NCBI RefSeq assembly: GCF_003171515.1 | Contig: NC_089398.1 | Coordinates: 620,001 to 684,000, forward strand | Source: Pyrenophora tritici-repentis | Taxonomy: Eukaryota; Ascomycota; Dothideomycetes; Pleosporales; Pleosporaceae | Reading direction: 5' to 3' | DNA length: 64,000 nt | Shown: piece by piece, positions 31,987 through 42,409 of the stretch | Position numbering within the stretch: position 1 is the stretch's first letter | How the letters are laid out: every line of letters starts with the position of its first letter | Notes under the pieces: model-generated | What the model saw: only the letters and a program-made list of their open reading frames with translations | What the model was told of the DNA's origin: nothing | Databases searched by the model: none | Program-made: the position numbers and the translations under genes

Positions 31987-33553
31987 ATGGTCGTCACAGT
32001 AGACTCCGCAACAATCAATTCAATCCGGTCACTCTCCTAGACCCACTTACCTATCTAGGTAGGGCTTAAACTCCTATAGGTAACTACTAGGCTTAAAGCG
32101 GTAATCAATCAATCCAATCTGAACCTTCTAGGACCCACTTAATTGATTGTTGCGGACTGTGCGTCACAGCAGTCATAACCGAGGGTTCAAAGTACCTGCA
32201 ACTGAAGGCTGAGAAACCTGCTTTGGATCTTCCACACGCCGAGAAAACTACTGGACGAGTTATCCCCATTAAACACCCTGAAGGTAGCAAAGCAGACTTT
32301 GGTGCGGAAATATACGGGATCGATTTGAACAACTTCACGGATGCCGACTTCGAGTTCATCTCAGATACGTTACACAAATGGAAGCTACTGGTATTCAAAG
32401 AGCAGCCGGAGATGCTGAAGCCTCAGCAGCAGTACTTGCTGACTGCCAAGTAAGACGTGGTTGTTGCACGTCGGAGAGCTAGCTAATGAACAGCAGCTTC
32501 GACCCCGAGGAAACAACTGGAGGCTTTGCTCACGGCCATGATCCTTTCCTGACACACCATGACGGTGTAGACTTCTACGGGATTCCGAAGCGCCCCGCGA
32601 TCCCAGTACAACCACAAGTCCATATCCTCGGCCGTGGCCCTATTCCAGAAGGCCACTTTGGATTTCCACCAGGTTTTGAAGTGCAAGGCGTCGATCATGA
32701 AGAGTTCCATCTTCCACCACATATTCCAGCTGCTGAGCGTGAGACGGGCGCGTCCCGTTTCTACCAATGGCATTTCGATGGTTCCCTGTACGATATCCCT
32801 CCTCCACGTGTAGGCTGTCTCTTGGCAGTTAGAACACCCAAGGGTACAGATGTAACAGTGCGGTGGGAAGATGAAGCTGGCACGCAAATGAAGATGGCGC
32901 CAGGTTCTACGGCGATGATTGCTGGCAGCCGTGCGCTAGAACTTCTGGCCGAAGAAACAAAGAATATTGTCATGAACAGCAGGATTGAGTATGCGCCTCA
33001 TGCTTTCGTATGGATATCAAAGACCCACAGTACGAGACTGGGGCATTCTATCGAAACCGAAGGCCTAGAGAAGCCACTCGATGAGCTGCCCAAATGGGAC
33101 AAGAGCAAAGTATGCATCTACCCCATGGTATGGACAAACCCAAAGACTGGCGAGAAGTCACTTCAGGTCCACGGTCAGGGTGCTTTCAAACTTTACCTTA
33201 AGAGTAGTCCGGAAGGTGCGGAAATAGTTATTGAAGATCTCAGAGAAGTCAGGGCGTTCATGGACAAGTAAGTATCGCTCTCTTGTCCGGTATTTCCATG
33301 CTGATTGAAAGAATAGATTGATGAGACCGGCGATACAGCCCGAGAATATCTATGCCCATCCACACACGGAGCAAGATGTCATCTTATGGTACAACCGTGC
33401 GTTGTGGCACAGCATTGTAAGTGTATTCAAGACGGCAGCATTGTATGAGATGATTGCTAACGGAGTGGTACGCAGACCGAGTTCCCCAAGTCGTACGGAC
33501 CGCGTGTGATGCATCAGTGCAATATTGCGGCGAGCGATCATCCTTCGGGTTGA
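31987..33553 (+). pseudogene. TauD/TfdA-family Fe(II)/2-oxoglutarate dioxygenase, interrupted by a MITE in its first exon
   Basis: The gene starts with ATG GTC GTC ACA at 31987. After 13 bases a 162-bp MITE with an 8-bp target duplication intervenes, and the frame resumes at 32170 (AVITEGSKYLQLKAEKPALD). Reading into the MITE gives a stop after 17 codons. The remaining exons look intact: to 32449, 32494-33267, 33317-33416 and 33476-33553, with introns of 44, 49 and 59 bp. The iron ligands are His and Asp in QWHFDGSLY and the distal His in NRALWHSI; the 2-oxoglutarate Arg is in GPRVMHQCN. YPMVWTNPKTG matches the second dioxygenase. Rescue by splicing across the MITE is possible only with a downstream acceptor (for example after ACCGAG), so I call it inactivated. 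Confidence 0.85.
32000..32161 (+). mobile_element. 162-bp hAT-type MITE inside the dioxygenase gene
   Basis: The element begins TAGACTCCGCAAC and ends GTTGCGGACTGTG, so the ends are inverted repeats sharing TCCGCAACAATCAATT. It is flanked by an exact 8-bp duplication, CGTCACAG, at 31992-31999 and 32162-32169. Eight-base duplications and C/TAG ends fit the hAT superfamily. It has no coding capacity. By my base-by-base reading it is identical, in reverse orientation, to the copy at 46297-46458. Confidence 0.93.
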
Positions 33554-34395
33554 TTCAATATTGTGATATGATGATTGAGGGCAGGAGGCTTTGAACTAGC
33601 AGCGGGGGATGAACTTCTGTCGGCAATCCGCTGTTGGAAAAGGCGACGGTCGTGTGGTACATGGGTGGAGCCCCCAAAAGAAAAAGCCATAGCCTAAACA
33701 ATTTGACTTCCTATATAACACCCATCAATTTTACAATGAACCTCGTGCTGCCATTATGCACTCAGCGATATGCTACCAACTATCTTCCAACTGCTCGCGC
33801 TTGCTGTCTGCCGAAGTCCAGCTGAAATAGACGTAGGTGGAGAAAATAGCTGCCCAGATGGTATAAGTCATTCTCCACTACCCGGTAACCATCAAAGTCA
33901 CTAGAACCCGCTTTCACTACTAAGAAAGCGAAAGACTAATGCAAGCTCACGAACTATTAGAATCGGCCGAAGTCGCGACATTCGCAGCTTCCTTGTCTAG
34001 GCTTTCGGCCGAGGGCCACTGATAAGATAGCCGACTCGCTACAAGCATCACCTAACATCCCGTCTCAAAGGATGGTGCCCCGCATGTTCGGTAGATACTC
34101 ATGAATAGTATTGTGGAGGCTTTGAGATACGCAGGCCGCGATCGGATGGGCAGCGACCGTTGGAGACGCGGCCAAGTGCGCGATTCGAGTGTGGGTGAAA
34201 AGACCTACAGATCTCGTGTCGTTTTACGAGACCAACATATATGCTACAAAGACGAGATTCCAGTGCTTCATGAACTCCGGCTTCAACACTACAGCTTCAG
34301 ACCTTTCACTATTTTTGCTAAAGCAAGCTCGGAGGAGATAACCCCCTCGTCGGAAGATAGCTGGAAGCAAGATAGCACGACCACGAATCAACACC
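33554..34395. promoter_or_regulatory. Promoter region of the second dioxygenase with two TCGGCCGA palindromes and tandem GATA sites
   Basis: TCGGCCGA occurs at 33963-33970 and 34005-34012, 42 bases apart (about four helical turns). TGATAAGATAG at 34020-34030 contains two overlapping HGATAR sites. Inverted CGG/CCG half-sites are what Zn2Cys6 dimers bind. No other gene is seen here. Confidence 0.6.
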
Positions 34396-35688
34396 ATGGC
34401 GCCCGGTATCCTCGCACCCGAGCCTTCTTTTACGCTCAATGAGATGGACAAGACTGCAAAAGAGAAACATGACTTTGGCGCTGTCATTGAGGACCTCGAT
34501 CTCAACAACATCAGTGGTGTGTATGATACCAACAGAACCTTTCTAGTATCTAATATCGCGCCATAGATGCCGATGTGAAAGCGCTAGCCGACGCAATCTG
34601 GACACACAAACTCGTAGTCGTCAGAGGACATCAAAATCTCGCACCCATCAAGCAATGGGAGCTTGTAACACGCTTCGACCCCCAAGCGCCCCAAGTGCAT
34701 TCCCACGGCGACCTAAAGACATTTCACAAAACAGGTGGTCTTCTCTCAGTTCGTACTCCAACTCCCCTCACATGCAACGCGGCTTTACTAACCCCCTCCT
34801 CAGAAAGGCCGCGAAATCTATGGCATCCCCAGCGCAGAAAACGTGCGACTAATAGGAAAGGGCCACCAAGGCGCCGACCACTACGGCCTCAAAGACATCG
34901 ACATCAAAAAAGGCATCCTCCACGCATGGCACGCCGATGCCCCCAAAGAAGAGGACTTCCTTAAAGGTCACACACGCTTCCAGCGCTGGCACATTGACGC
35001 TCCGCTCTACGCGCGCGATCCTGCCTGGTTCACCACACTGCGCTGCATCCAGCGACCCACGGCACCCGAACTAACCATTCACTGGGACGATGGCAGCGGT
35101 CTGACGATGAAGACGGAACCAGGTCTTACTGCATTCTTCAGCAACGTGCAGACGTACGGCATGATGACTGAGGACGAGAGGCAAATTGCAGATCATTCGT
35201 GGGTGGAGTACGCGCCGCATCCGTACCAGTGGATGGGCGACTGCAAAGCGCAACCTACTGGTCTGGGGCTGGTGAGCGAAGGGAAAGAGAAGACGCTGGG
35301 GGAACTTGGCCCATATGATGAAAAGAATGTTAAGAGGTACCCGATGGTGTGGGTGAATCCCGTAACGGGCGAGCGCGCATTCATGGTCCACGGTATCTGT
35401 GTGCGAAGAGCTTTCCTGCGGTCTAGCGAGACAGAGGAGCCGCGCGTAGTTGACGATGTTGCTGAGATCCGGGAGTGGCTTAAGCCCATTCAGGAACGCG
35501 TGCTTAGGCCAGATTATATCATGTTGCCAAAGGTGGAAGAGGGTGATGTGGTCATGTGGGCGAACTACCAGGTTTTCCATACTGCAGTAGATTATCCCGA
35601 TCATTGGGGAGCGCGGACTATGCATCAGGCTAACATTGGAGCGAGTCAAGGGCCCGTCGGCCCAGTCCCTATTCCGAGTGTCAGTTAG
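34396..35688 (+). CDS. TauD-family Fe(II)/2-oxoglutarate dioxygenase, xanthine-dioxygenase-like, three exons
   Basis: Exons are 34396-34516, 34567-34737 (or to 34734) and 34808-35688, giving 390 (or 389) aa. The last intron has a perfect TACTAAC branch point and uses an AAAG acceptor, required by phase. The enzyme family couples 2-oxoglutarate decarboxylation to hydroxylation. The iron ligands are in RWHIDAPLY (His, Asp) and QVFHTAV (His), and the cofactor Arg is in GARTMHQANIG. GREIYGIP, KRYPMVWVNPVTGERAFMVHG and RVLRPDYIMLPKVEEGDVV look like the fungal XanA-type (xanthine dioxygenase) group rather than bacterial taurine enzymes. That assignment is from memory of the family and fits the purine-type permease nearby, but the substrate is unproven. 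Confidence 0.85.
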
Positions 35689-36413
35689 TGTAGATGGCAA
35701 TGCATCAGTGAATGAAATACTTATAGAGAATGAGGCATATATGCGATAGTAGCGAATCTATGCTTTACTGCACTCGCTAGTAAACGTGATATAATGCGTG
35801 GTAAGTAAAAGAAGTAAAACTATCACATTAATAATGCGTTCAAAACGGTGCAAGAATATAGGGAAAGAAAGAGGGTATAAAGAAAGTCCGCACCTTGGTT
35901 GCAAATGATTACAGACCAAAGAGGTGCACAGTTGTTAATCGAATTCAGGCGCTCTATTGACAGGGATAAAGTCTGTGGACCTGAATTATTGCTAGAGGTA
36001 TCTTAAATGGCTACTTTAGGTAAAAGAACTGGAGAAATATGTCTAGTTGATGAAATATTTCAGAATACTATAGTATATATAGGGTAGACTCAAACACCTG
36101 TGTTCCGTCCCTATACCCACCATGAATTCTTTTCCAGTGCTGGCCCACATTATGGTCCAACGAGACCGTAATTACCGATGCTTTCGTTTTTACAACACTT
36201 CAACAGCAGCAGAATACCAAAACACTTCAGCTTTAGAGGCTCTGCGAGTTCAGCAAGGCACTTTTTACACCAACATACAGCCCGCATTGCACAGACTATA
36301 GCAATGCCGCAGGAACAGCGTCCTGGCTGGGGCTACCTTTGCGGCACGCAAGACAAGTCGTCTACATAAAACTCTCTACATCACGACAGATTGTTTGCTC
36401 AAATAGAGTTTGA
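35689..36413. other. AT-rich intergenic DNA at the edge of the repeat-rich block
   Basis: No gene is seen. A string around 36045-36090 (GATGAAATATTT, then TATATATAGGGT) resembles one at 48637-48680 (GATGAAATATTG, TATATATACAGGGT), so a diverged repeat may be present on both sides of the Copia element. Confidence 0.35.
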
Positions 36414-37244
36414 ATGACCACACCCGCCCAAACAGCCAGCTTGCGCTACGCTAGCAGGTCCTTGAGTAATCGCACTAGCCAACCCAACTCCCCGGAATAC
36501 CAGCCAGTCTATACACCACAGTATGACGAAGAAGAATATTACAGCCATGCGCCTGATAATTTCCTGCCATAGCATATGCAACGGATAAAGGAGCTGTCAG
36601 ATTCGGAGTCGAGCACCACATTAGTCAGCTGTCAGATACAGGGAAGGGCCACTACACAAGCCCAACAAGAAACCACAAGCATGATTGAAACTCACTCAGA
36701 GTTTTCAGCAAGACTCAGCGATCAGTGATGGCCATCAGGAAGACTCAGCAAGCAACGAAGGCCATCAGCAAGACCCAACAAGCAATGGCGACCATCACGA
36801 AGACACCGCATCGTCTGAAACTTACTCAGAGGGTTCAGCAAGACCACGCATGGACTATACCAGAATACACGCAGCCTGACGGCATCTCCAGGCCCCTAAG
36901 CTCCGAAGAGCTTTTTCTATGGCATACAGTCGACCACGATCTGCTTGGACGGCTTTTTCATATCGATTCGAAGTAGTCGACGACCTGTCAATCATCAAGG
37001 ACCAGATACTCTACCAGCCTGGCATGTTGCGTGCGTACCTCGAGCATATCACAACAGAGGCTTACAAAGCCAACGAATTTCAACCGGAATAGATAGAATA
37101 GATAGCCCGCAAGAATCGCGGCTGGATCTTCATGACCGGCCGCACCTCTCCCCGCCCGGCTCTGGTGATATCGCTGGGGCCGGGAGATCCATACTCAACC
37201 GGTTATCGAACCAGTTGAGTGATCACATAGTGTATATTAAATAG
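36414..37244 (+). pseudogene. Decayed gene of unknown function with a 10-residue repeat
   Basis: From the ATG at 36414 a protein-like frame runs MTTPAQTASLRYASRS, EYQPVYTPQYDEEEYY to an in-frame TAG at 36570, continues IKELSDSESSTTL, and ends at 36728. A second frame then carries about three imperfect 30-bp repeats (near 36715-36810) encoding units like SNEGHQQDPT. A third gives YRFEVVDDLSIIKDQILYQP and ends at 37092; a fourth gives RPHLSPPGSGDIAGAG to 37244. Good coding character split among frames with one TAG points to a once-real gene. I do not recognise it. Confidence 0.55.
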
Positions 37245-37547
37245 TAATTCTTGATTTCCCTATATACATCTGAATACTGTGAAACGATGTCTGTCTAACC
37301 ACACAGTAATGGATGCAAGTCCAAGGAGTAAATGATGAGAGTGTACACCATGCTGTTTCGATGAGCTCTGCATATGATGTCTCAGGTTTCGTCACACTTG
37401 CCGTCATGTAGAAAAGATGTTTGTTTCAACAGCAGGAAATTGACGGCCTTTAACAAAAGCTCATTGCTGCTGAGAGACTGCGCCGTATCGAGCATATCTA
37501 GATCTTCGATAGTCGCAACGCCCTAAACACCAGCCGAGCATCAGAAG

Positions 37548-37769
37548 TTGACTGCTGCTGATGTTGTGCAAGCGCACGAAGTAGACCGCGTGAAGGGCAA
37601 GGTCCAGAGGTTGAGACGCGAGGTCAATGAAGCCAATCGAGCTCCCCAAATAGATCTTAAAGTAACAGTGAAGGATGCCATTTTCCCGCTCGTTCAATTG
37701 AATATTGAGCAGGATAAGGCTGTTTTGCAGCCGAATGACGGCCCTATCTTTACACACGTCTGTACTTGA
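37548..37769 (+). other. Possible coding remnant, 73 codons
   Basis: The frame has protein-like composition (VDRVKGKVQRLRREVNEANR, then VKDAIFPLVQLNIEQDKAV) suggesting a coiled coil, but starts at a non-ATG codon and has stops directly upstream. It may be another fragment of decayed DNA in this block. The rest of 37245-38106 is non-coding as far as I can see. Confidence 0.3.
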
Positions 37770-38106
37770 TAGAAGCTTGAATAATTCAAAATATATACAT
37801 GGTATAAATGTCTCCTCAAGGGAACCAGATACACTCTTCTAAGAGTAACGTGATTAGGTGTAATGTGAGAGCAGGTACCGCAGGCACTGCGCTCTTGCGC
37901 GCGCCTTTTGCGCAAATTAGAGGCGGCCCATCTAAGGGAAGGGAGAGGTGACGGCTGTGCGACAACAATAACATATGCAGGCTGTAGGTATGCGTTTATG
38001 GCGCGACAACAGAGTAAAAGGTAAATCAAGAGATGGTTTATCTTATTAGGTTCTGTGGGCTAAAGGGCTGATGCGATTGTAGGAAGGTAAGATTTAATAC
38101 TACTAC

Positions 38107-38342
38107 TGTTGCAGTACAATGCAGTCAATTAAAGTGTAACCGCGCGAGGCAGTCATCAGAGTATATATTGTTTTGTCGTTGTTGTGCTGTCATGGCCACT
38201 TTATATGTAGCCATAATCAGGGTCTATTTACATGACGTATCTCTGATGCTGGTGAGGGGAGAAGGTGCTCATGGAGGGGAGGGAGGAGCGCCAGGACAAC
38301 GCACGTGACATGCGCAATACCCTTGCCTCACAAACCGCAACA
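38107..38342 (-). repeat. Copia LTR (3' LTR of the minus-strand element)
   Basis: The 236-bp LTR begins TGTTGC and ends GCAACA. It differs from the other LTR at one position that I could find, C at 38154 against T at 47129, itself a CpA/TpA difference. Confidence 0.95.
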
Positions 38343-39399
38343 CACCCCCTTATCCTGTAGTCAATCCATGACGAAAGGATGAACTTATCTCTCTATCTCC
38401 TAAACCTTTGAGCGTATGTCTACAAGGTGAAGTTGTTGTATAAACTCGATGTGCTTCTGGCGCGGAAGCATCTTCGTCATGCCGTCGGCTGGCATTTGAT
38501 TCGTGGGCTTCCAGTGTACGTAGAGGCGATTCTCCTCGACCTCCTAGCGGATCCAATTCTAATAGATGTCGACGTGTTTAAGCTTAGTGCTAAGCTTGTC
38601 TATCTCTTTTGTAACTATGCCTACTGTCTGTTAGTTGTCACACTAGATAATAGGAGTCTAGTTAAGCTTCAAGGACAGTCCTTTGAATAGGCGGCACCAC
38701 TCCTCCATCTCTAATCCAGCGAGTAATAGAGCGAGAAGCTTTGCTTCCGTTGTTGATTTCGTAACAGTGCGTTGGAGTGTTAACTTCTAGTTAACAGTCA
38801 TGCTAAAGAGCTGAAATACGTATCCTTGAGAGCTCCGGCGCGTCTTAACGTCGTCAGCAAAGGAGGCATCAGATGCTCCAAAGAAGATAGGATCGCGATA
38901 GTCCTGCGGTGTGGCTAGGTATTCCTGAATCTCTACTTCATTAATAGCTTGCGCTTGTAGGGCTCGATATTTCGTCTTAAGTATGTGACGCCACACCCTT
39001 CGAATAGATTCGACATGTGCTTGACCAGGATTGATCAAATGTGACGCATGAATGACATGAGCGCGTGCCAGGTCAGGTCGGGTATGCTGTGTCAGGTAGG
39101 CAAGGTGGCCTACAAGCAAGGTTGTCAGTAATCAATATCTCATCAATATTGTTGTTTGATTTGTTTGATTCGGAGCCAACCAACTAACCAACAGTTAGCC
39201 ACTGTATTTCTGTCAATCAATCAACCAATCTTGAGAACAAAATGTTGATAGGATTGGTGTTGTTTGATAGTAAGCGAGGGAGGGGGATACCTAGGTGAGG
39301 CCTCTGGGATAGCTGCTCAACGACGAATTCTTAGTGTTGGATCTTGCTTACTAAGCCTACTCGCGTGTAAGTTATATGACCTAGGTTCCATCCCATCTC

Positions 39400-39527
39400 C
39401 AGACTCCGCAACAATCAATCGGATCGGCATGATTGATTCCTATCTAGGTTAAAGGCTGCCTAATGAAGTAATTCTTTAACCTATATAGGAATCAATCATG
39501 TCAATCGATTGATTGTTGCGGAGTCTG
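39400..39527 (+). mobile_element. 128-bp foldback MITE nested in the hAT transposon
   Basis: The ends are perfect 22-base inverted repeats starting CAGACTCCGCAAC, and the 8-bp duplication CCCATCTC is exact at 39392-39399 and 39528-39535. Almost the whole element is an imperfect palindrome (TTCCTATCTAGGTTAAAG pairs with CTTTAACCTATATAGGAA). Its terminal repeat is the same type as that of the 162-bp MITEs, but the interior differs, so it is a separate subfamily. Confidence 0.95.
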
Positions 39528-39730
39528 CCCATCTCTCACTCACTCCAGGCTAGTACGTACGAGGCTTAGCGCCCACAACGCTAGCTGGCAGAGACATAGA
39601 TCTCAATTCCTGTAGCACAATACACAACACGATTCACACATGTTCTATTCCTAGTGCTACTGACATCAGGCTTATAACATTTAACAACACCTTACTTTCT
39701 CGCGGCTCCGGCTTACTTTTAGCCTTATCC

Positions 39731-42409
39731 ATGCCCTCTATACCAGCAAAACGCAAGCCCGAGGCTGCCGAAGAAGCTGATACTCCCTTCAAGCGAGCAC
39801 AACGTACGCGCAAACCTACGCTCAAAGCGCTGTTGGGTGACGGCAGCCAGCCAACCCAGCCGATAGAGCTGCCAGAAAGTACGCCGGATCCGCCTACAGA
39901 GCCGCCTACACAAGTTATCGAGCCGCCCACACGGGCTATTGAACCGCCATGTAAGCCTGTACAACAACCCGAGGAGCGCCCTCGGCGGGCATCACCACTG
40001 CCTATTTTGGCTGCCTCACAAGCCTCTCGGCTCACTGATGAGCCAGCCTGGGAGTCGCAGTTAATGTTTGATAAGCCAGAGGACTCTATTGTACAGCCTT
40101 TAGCTTTCTCTAGCGCTGCCACTGAGGCTTCGGTGGAGGAGGATAGCGCTGTGAGCGTCGATTTTCGCGACTTTGAGGGCGTCGATTGGTCGCGATTAAA
40201 GGGGTTTGTCGCGCCGCTGAGCACTCCACGAGGCAAGGCAAGCTGGATTTTTCAACACGGCTGGCGTGTCTGGAAGGAGGGTACTCACCACCCAGATGAG
40301 TTGTACTTTGTGTGCAAGTACTGTCATATTCATAAGCTACCTAATGGTGTACACCGAGTAACGAAGTCAACCACTGCCGCCAACGGGCACCTCCAGCTTG
40401 ATAAACCTGGTCATCGGCTCAGCAAAGATGGTCCAATCCTAAGCAAACCTCTCCGCAAACATGGACAACAATCACTTCGTCAGGCAGCTCTAAGCGGTGT
40501 CAAATTTAGTCTAGAGGCGTACAAGACTATAGGAAACTTCGACGTACAAGAATTTCGGCAGGCAGCTGCGCTCTGGCTGGTCGACAACAACAGACCACTC
40601 CGCGAGTTTGAGACGCCGGCTTTTCGCAAGATGATCAGGCTTGCTAATCCTGAGGCAGAGGCGGCGTTATGGAGGTCTCATAACAGCGTGTCAGCGTTCG
40701 TGATGAGGTTGTACAGTTGGCTACGGCCTCAGGTGGTGCGCGCGTTGGCTGAAGCCGAGAGCAAGGTACATATAAGCTTCGATGGGTGGACGACAAAAGG
40801 CGGCAAACGTGGCTTCTTTTCTGTAGTTGCTCACTACGCCAACAGTAAGGGCGCGATAGTTGACCTACCCATCGCGCTGCCGCAGCTGGTGGGTGCCCAC
40901 ACTGGTGAGGCGATAGCTGACGCTGTAACCAAAATCCTGCAATCCTTCAGCATTAATCGCAGCAAACTCGGCTACTTTGTGCTCGATAACGCTTACAATA
41001 ACGACACCGCTGTTAACAAACTCGCCGCGATGTACCACTTTTCTGCCTCCGATCGCCGCCTCCGCTGCGCTTGCCACATACTTAACCTTGTTGGCCAAAC
41101 GATTATGTTCGGGAGGGATGCTGACGCGTATAACAACGCCCTGGAGAACACAAAGATGGAGGATTTTTACATGAAGGAGTGGCGGAAAGAAGGACCGCTT
41201 GGCGTGTATCTTGATATTATCAACTACATCAACACGCCGAAGCAGTGGAGTATTTTTGAAGATTGCCAACGCGAGGCAGTTAACAGCATGCCCACAGGCG
41301 CCAGCGGCGGCACTCGCGAGCCAATTAAGCCGTGTGTTACACGTTGGAACAGCTATTACGACTGCTTTAAGCGCGGAGTTCAGCTCCAACAAGCTATCAA
41401 CGCATACGCCACGTACCACATTCGCGAGACTGAACAGGCTGACGAACAGGCAGCTATTAGAGGAAACAAGCTGCCTGATGTGCCGCGGTGGATGAGGTCA
41501 GACGGCCTTACGGCGGCTGACTGGGCGGTGATTACTGAGTACATGGCGATACTGCAGCCGCTCAAGTTTGCTACAGATCGCCTCCAAGGCCGCGGCAAGT
41601 GTGGCCGTTTTGGCGCACTCTACGAGGTCATCCCAGTATTTGAGAGTGTGATAACTGAGCTGGATGCACGCCTTCGGCCATACGAATCGGTCAACCACGA
41701 GCCATCTGAGGCGCCCGAAGATCACATCCCGATCAACCTGCGAGCCGCGAGGCGAAAAGCGAGCAATTACTTTACTAAGATCCTCCAAAGTCCCATTTAC
41801 TACGCAGCTACGGCACTACATCCACGATATAAAACATACTCTAAGCGCTTCTGGCGCGACAAACCTACACAATTGAGCACCGCGCACGCGAAGTTTCTGC
41901 GGGTTTGGGCTGCCTACAAGCCTGCCGCTGCTGCCACAACACCAACCCCTGCGCCAAAACCTACCATGAGCAGCTTTGACGACGCTATCGACGCTATACT
42001 AGATGAGGACGGCGAGCATACATTGGAGGTGGAGGATGAGTACGATAGCTGGTTAAAAGAGCCTATGTGGACGTCTGATCAACACAAGGAGGGTCCAACA
42101 GCTGTACAGTACTGGTTATCGTTGAAGCCGAAGTATCCACATCTTTCACGATTGGCGATCGACGTGTTGACTATACCCGCCTCCAGCTCTGATTGTGAGC
42201 GCGTTTTTGCGGGAACTGGCGATATAATTGAGCCACAAAGGCGGAAAATTGGCGCGCAGTTACTGGCTGCTTTGGTGTGCTTGCAACGGTGGACTCGTGC
42301 AGGTTTTACAACACCAAGCACGACAACAGCAGCAAAGCATACTGATGAGGAGCTCACGGAAGAGTTTGCGATAGGAACGTGGGAAGAGCCGCCTGCAGAA
42401 TTGTCATAG
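39731..42409 (+). CDS. hAT-family transposase with BED-type zinc finger, 892 aa, intact
   Basis: It cuts and pastes hAT elements with 8-bp target duplications. Residues 1-170 are a Pro/Glu-rich tail. A BED-like finger lies around 178-235 (WIFQHGWRVW, CKYCHIHK, HLQLDKPGH). The RNase H-like catalytic core has Asp351 in SFDGWTT and Asp419 in YFVLDNAYNND, then CACHILNLVGQ and the conserved CVTRWNSYYDCF. The C-terminal hAT dimerisation domain is clear (QYWLSLKPKYPHLSRLAIDV, IPASSSDCERVFAGTGDIIE). No stop or frameshift interrupts it, in contrast to the Copia ORFs around it, so it has escaped RIP and may be active. Confidence 0.93.
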   Translation: MPSIPAKRKPEAAEEADTPFKRAQRTRKPTLKALLGDGSQPTQPIELPESTPDPPTEPPTQVIEPPTRAIEPPCKPVQQPEERPRRASPLPILAASQASRLTDEPAWESQLMFDKPEDSIVQPLAFSSAATEASVEEDSAVSVDFRDFEGVDWSRLKGFVAPLSTPRGKASWIFQHGWRVWKEGTHHPDELYFVCKYCHIHKLPNGVHRVTKSTTAANGHLQLDKPGHRLSKDGPILSKPLRKHGQQSLRQAALSGVKFSLEAYKTIGNFDVQEFRQAAALWLVDNNRPLREFETPAFRKMIRLANPEAEAALWRSHNSVSAFVMRLYSWLRPQVVRALAEAESKVHISFDGWTTKGGKRGFFSVVAHYANSKGAIVDLPIALPQLVGAHTGEAIADAVTKILQSFSINRSKLGYFVLDNAYNNDTAVNKLAAMYHFSASDRRLRCACHILNLVGQTIMFGRDADAYNNALENTKMEDFYMKEWRKEGPLGVYLDIINYINTPKQWSIFEDCQREAVNSMPTGASGGTREPIKPCVTRWNSYYDCFKRGVQLQQAINAYATYHIRETEQADEQAAIRGNKLPDVPRWMRSDGLTAADWAVITEYMAILQPLKFATDRLQGRGKCGRFGALYEVIPVFESVITELDARLRPYESVNHEPSEAPEDHIPINLRAARRKASNYFTKILQSPIYYAATALHPRYKTYSKRFWRDKPTQLSTAHAKFLRVWAAYKPAAAATTPTPAPKPTMSSFDDAIDAILDEDGEHTLEVEDEYDSWLKEPMWTSDQHKEGPTAVQYWLSLKPKYPHLSRLAIDVLTIPASSSDCERVFAGTGDIIEPQRRKIGAQLLAALVCLQRWTRAGFTTPSTTTAAKHTDEELTEEFAIGTWEEPPAELS

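Noticed and set aside
31996..32187. MITE acting as a new intron of the dioxygenase gene
   Set aside because: GT at the left junction and CAG at the right exist, but simple splicing between them gives an out-of-frame product; only a speculative downstream acceptor would work.
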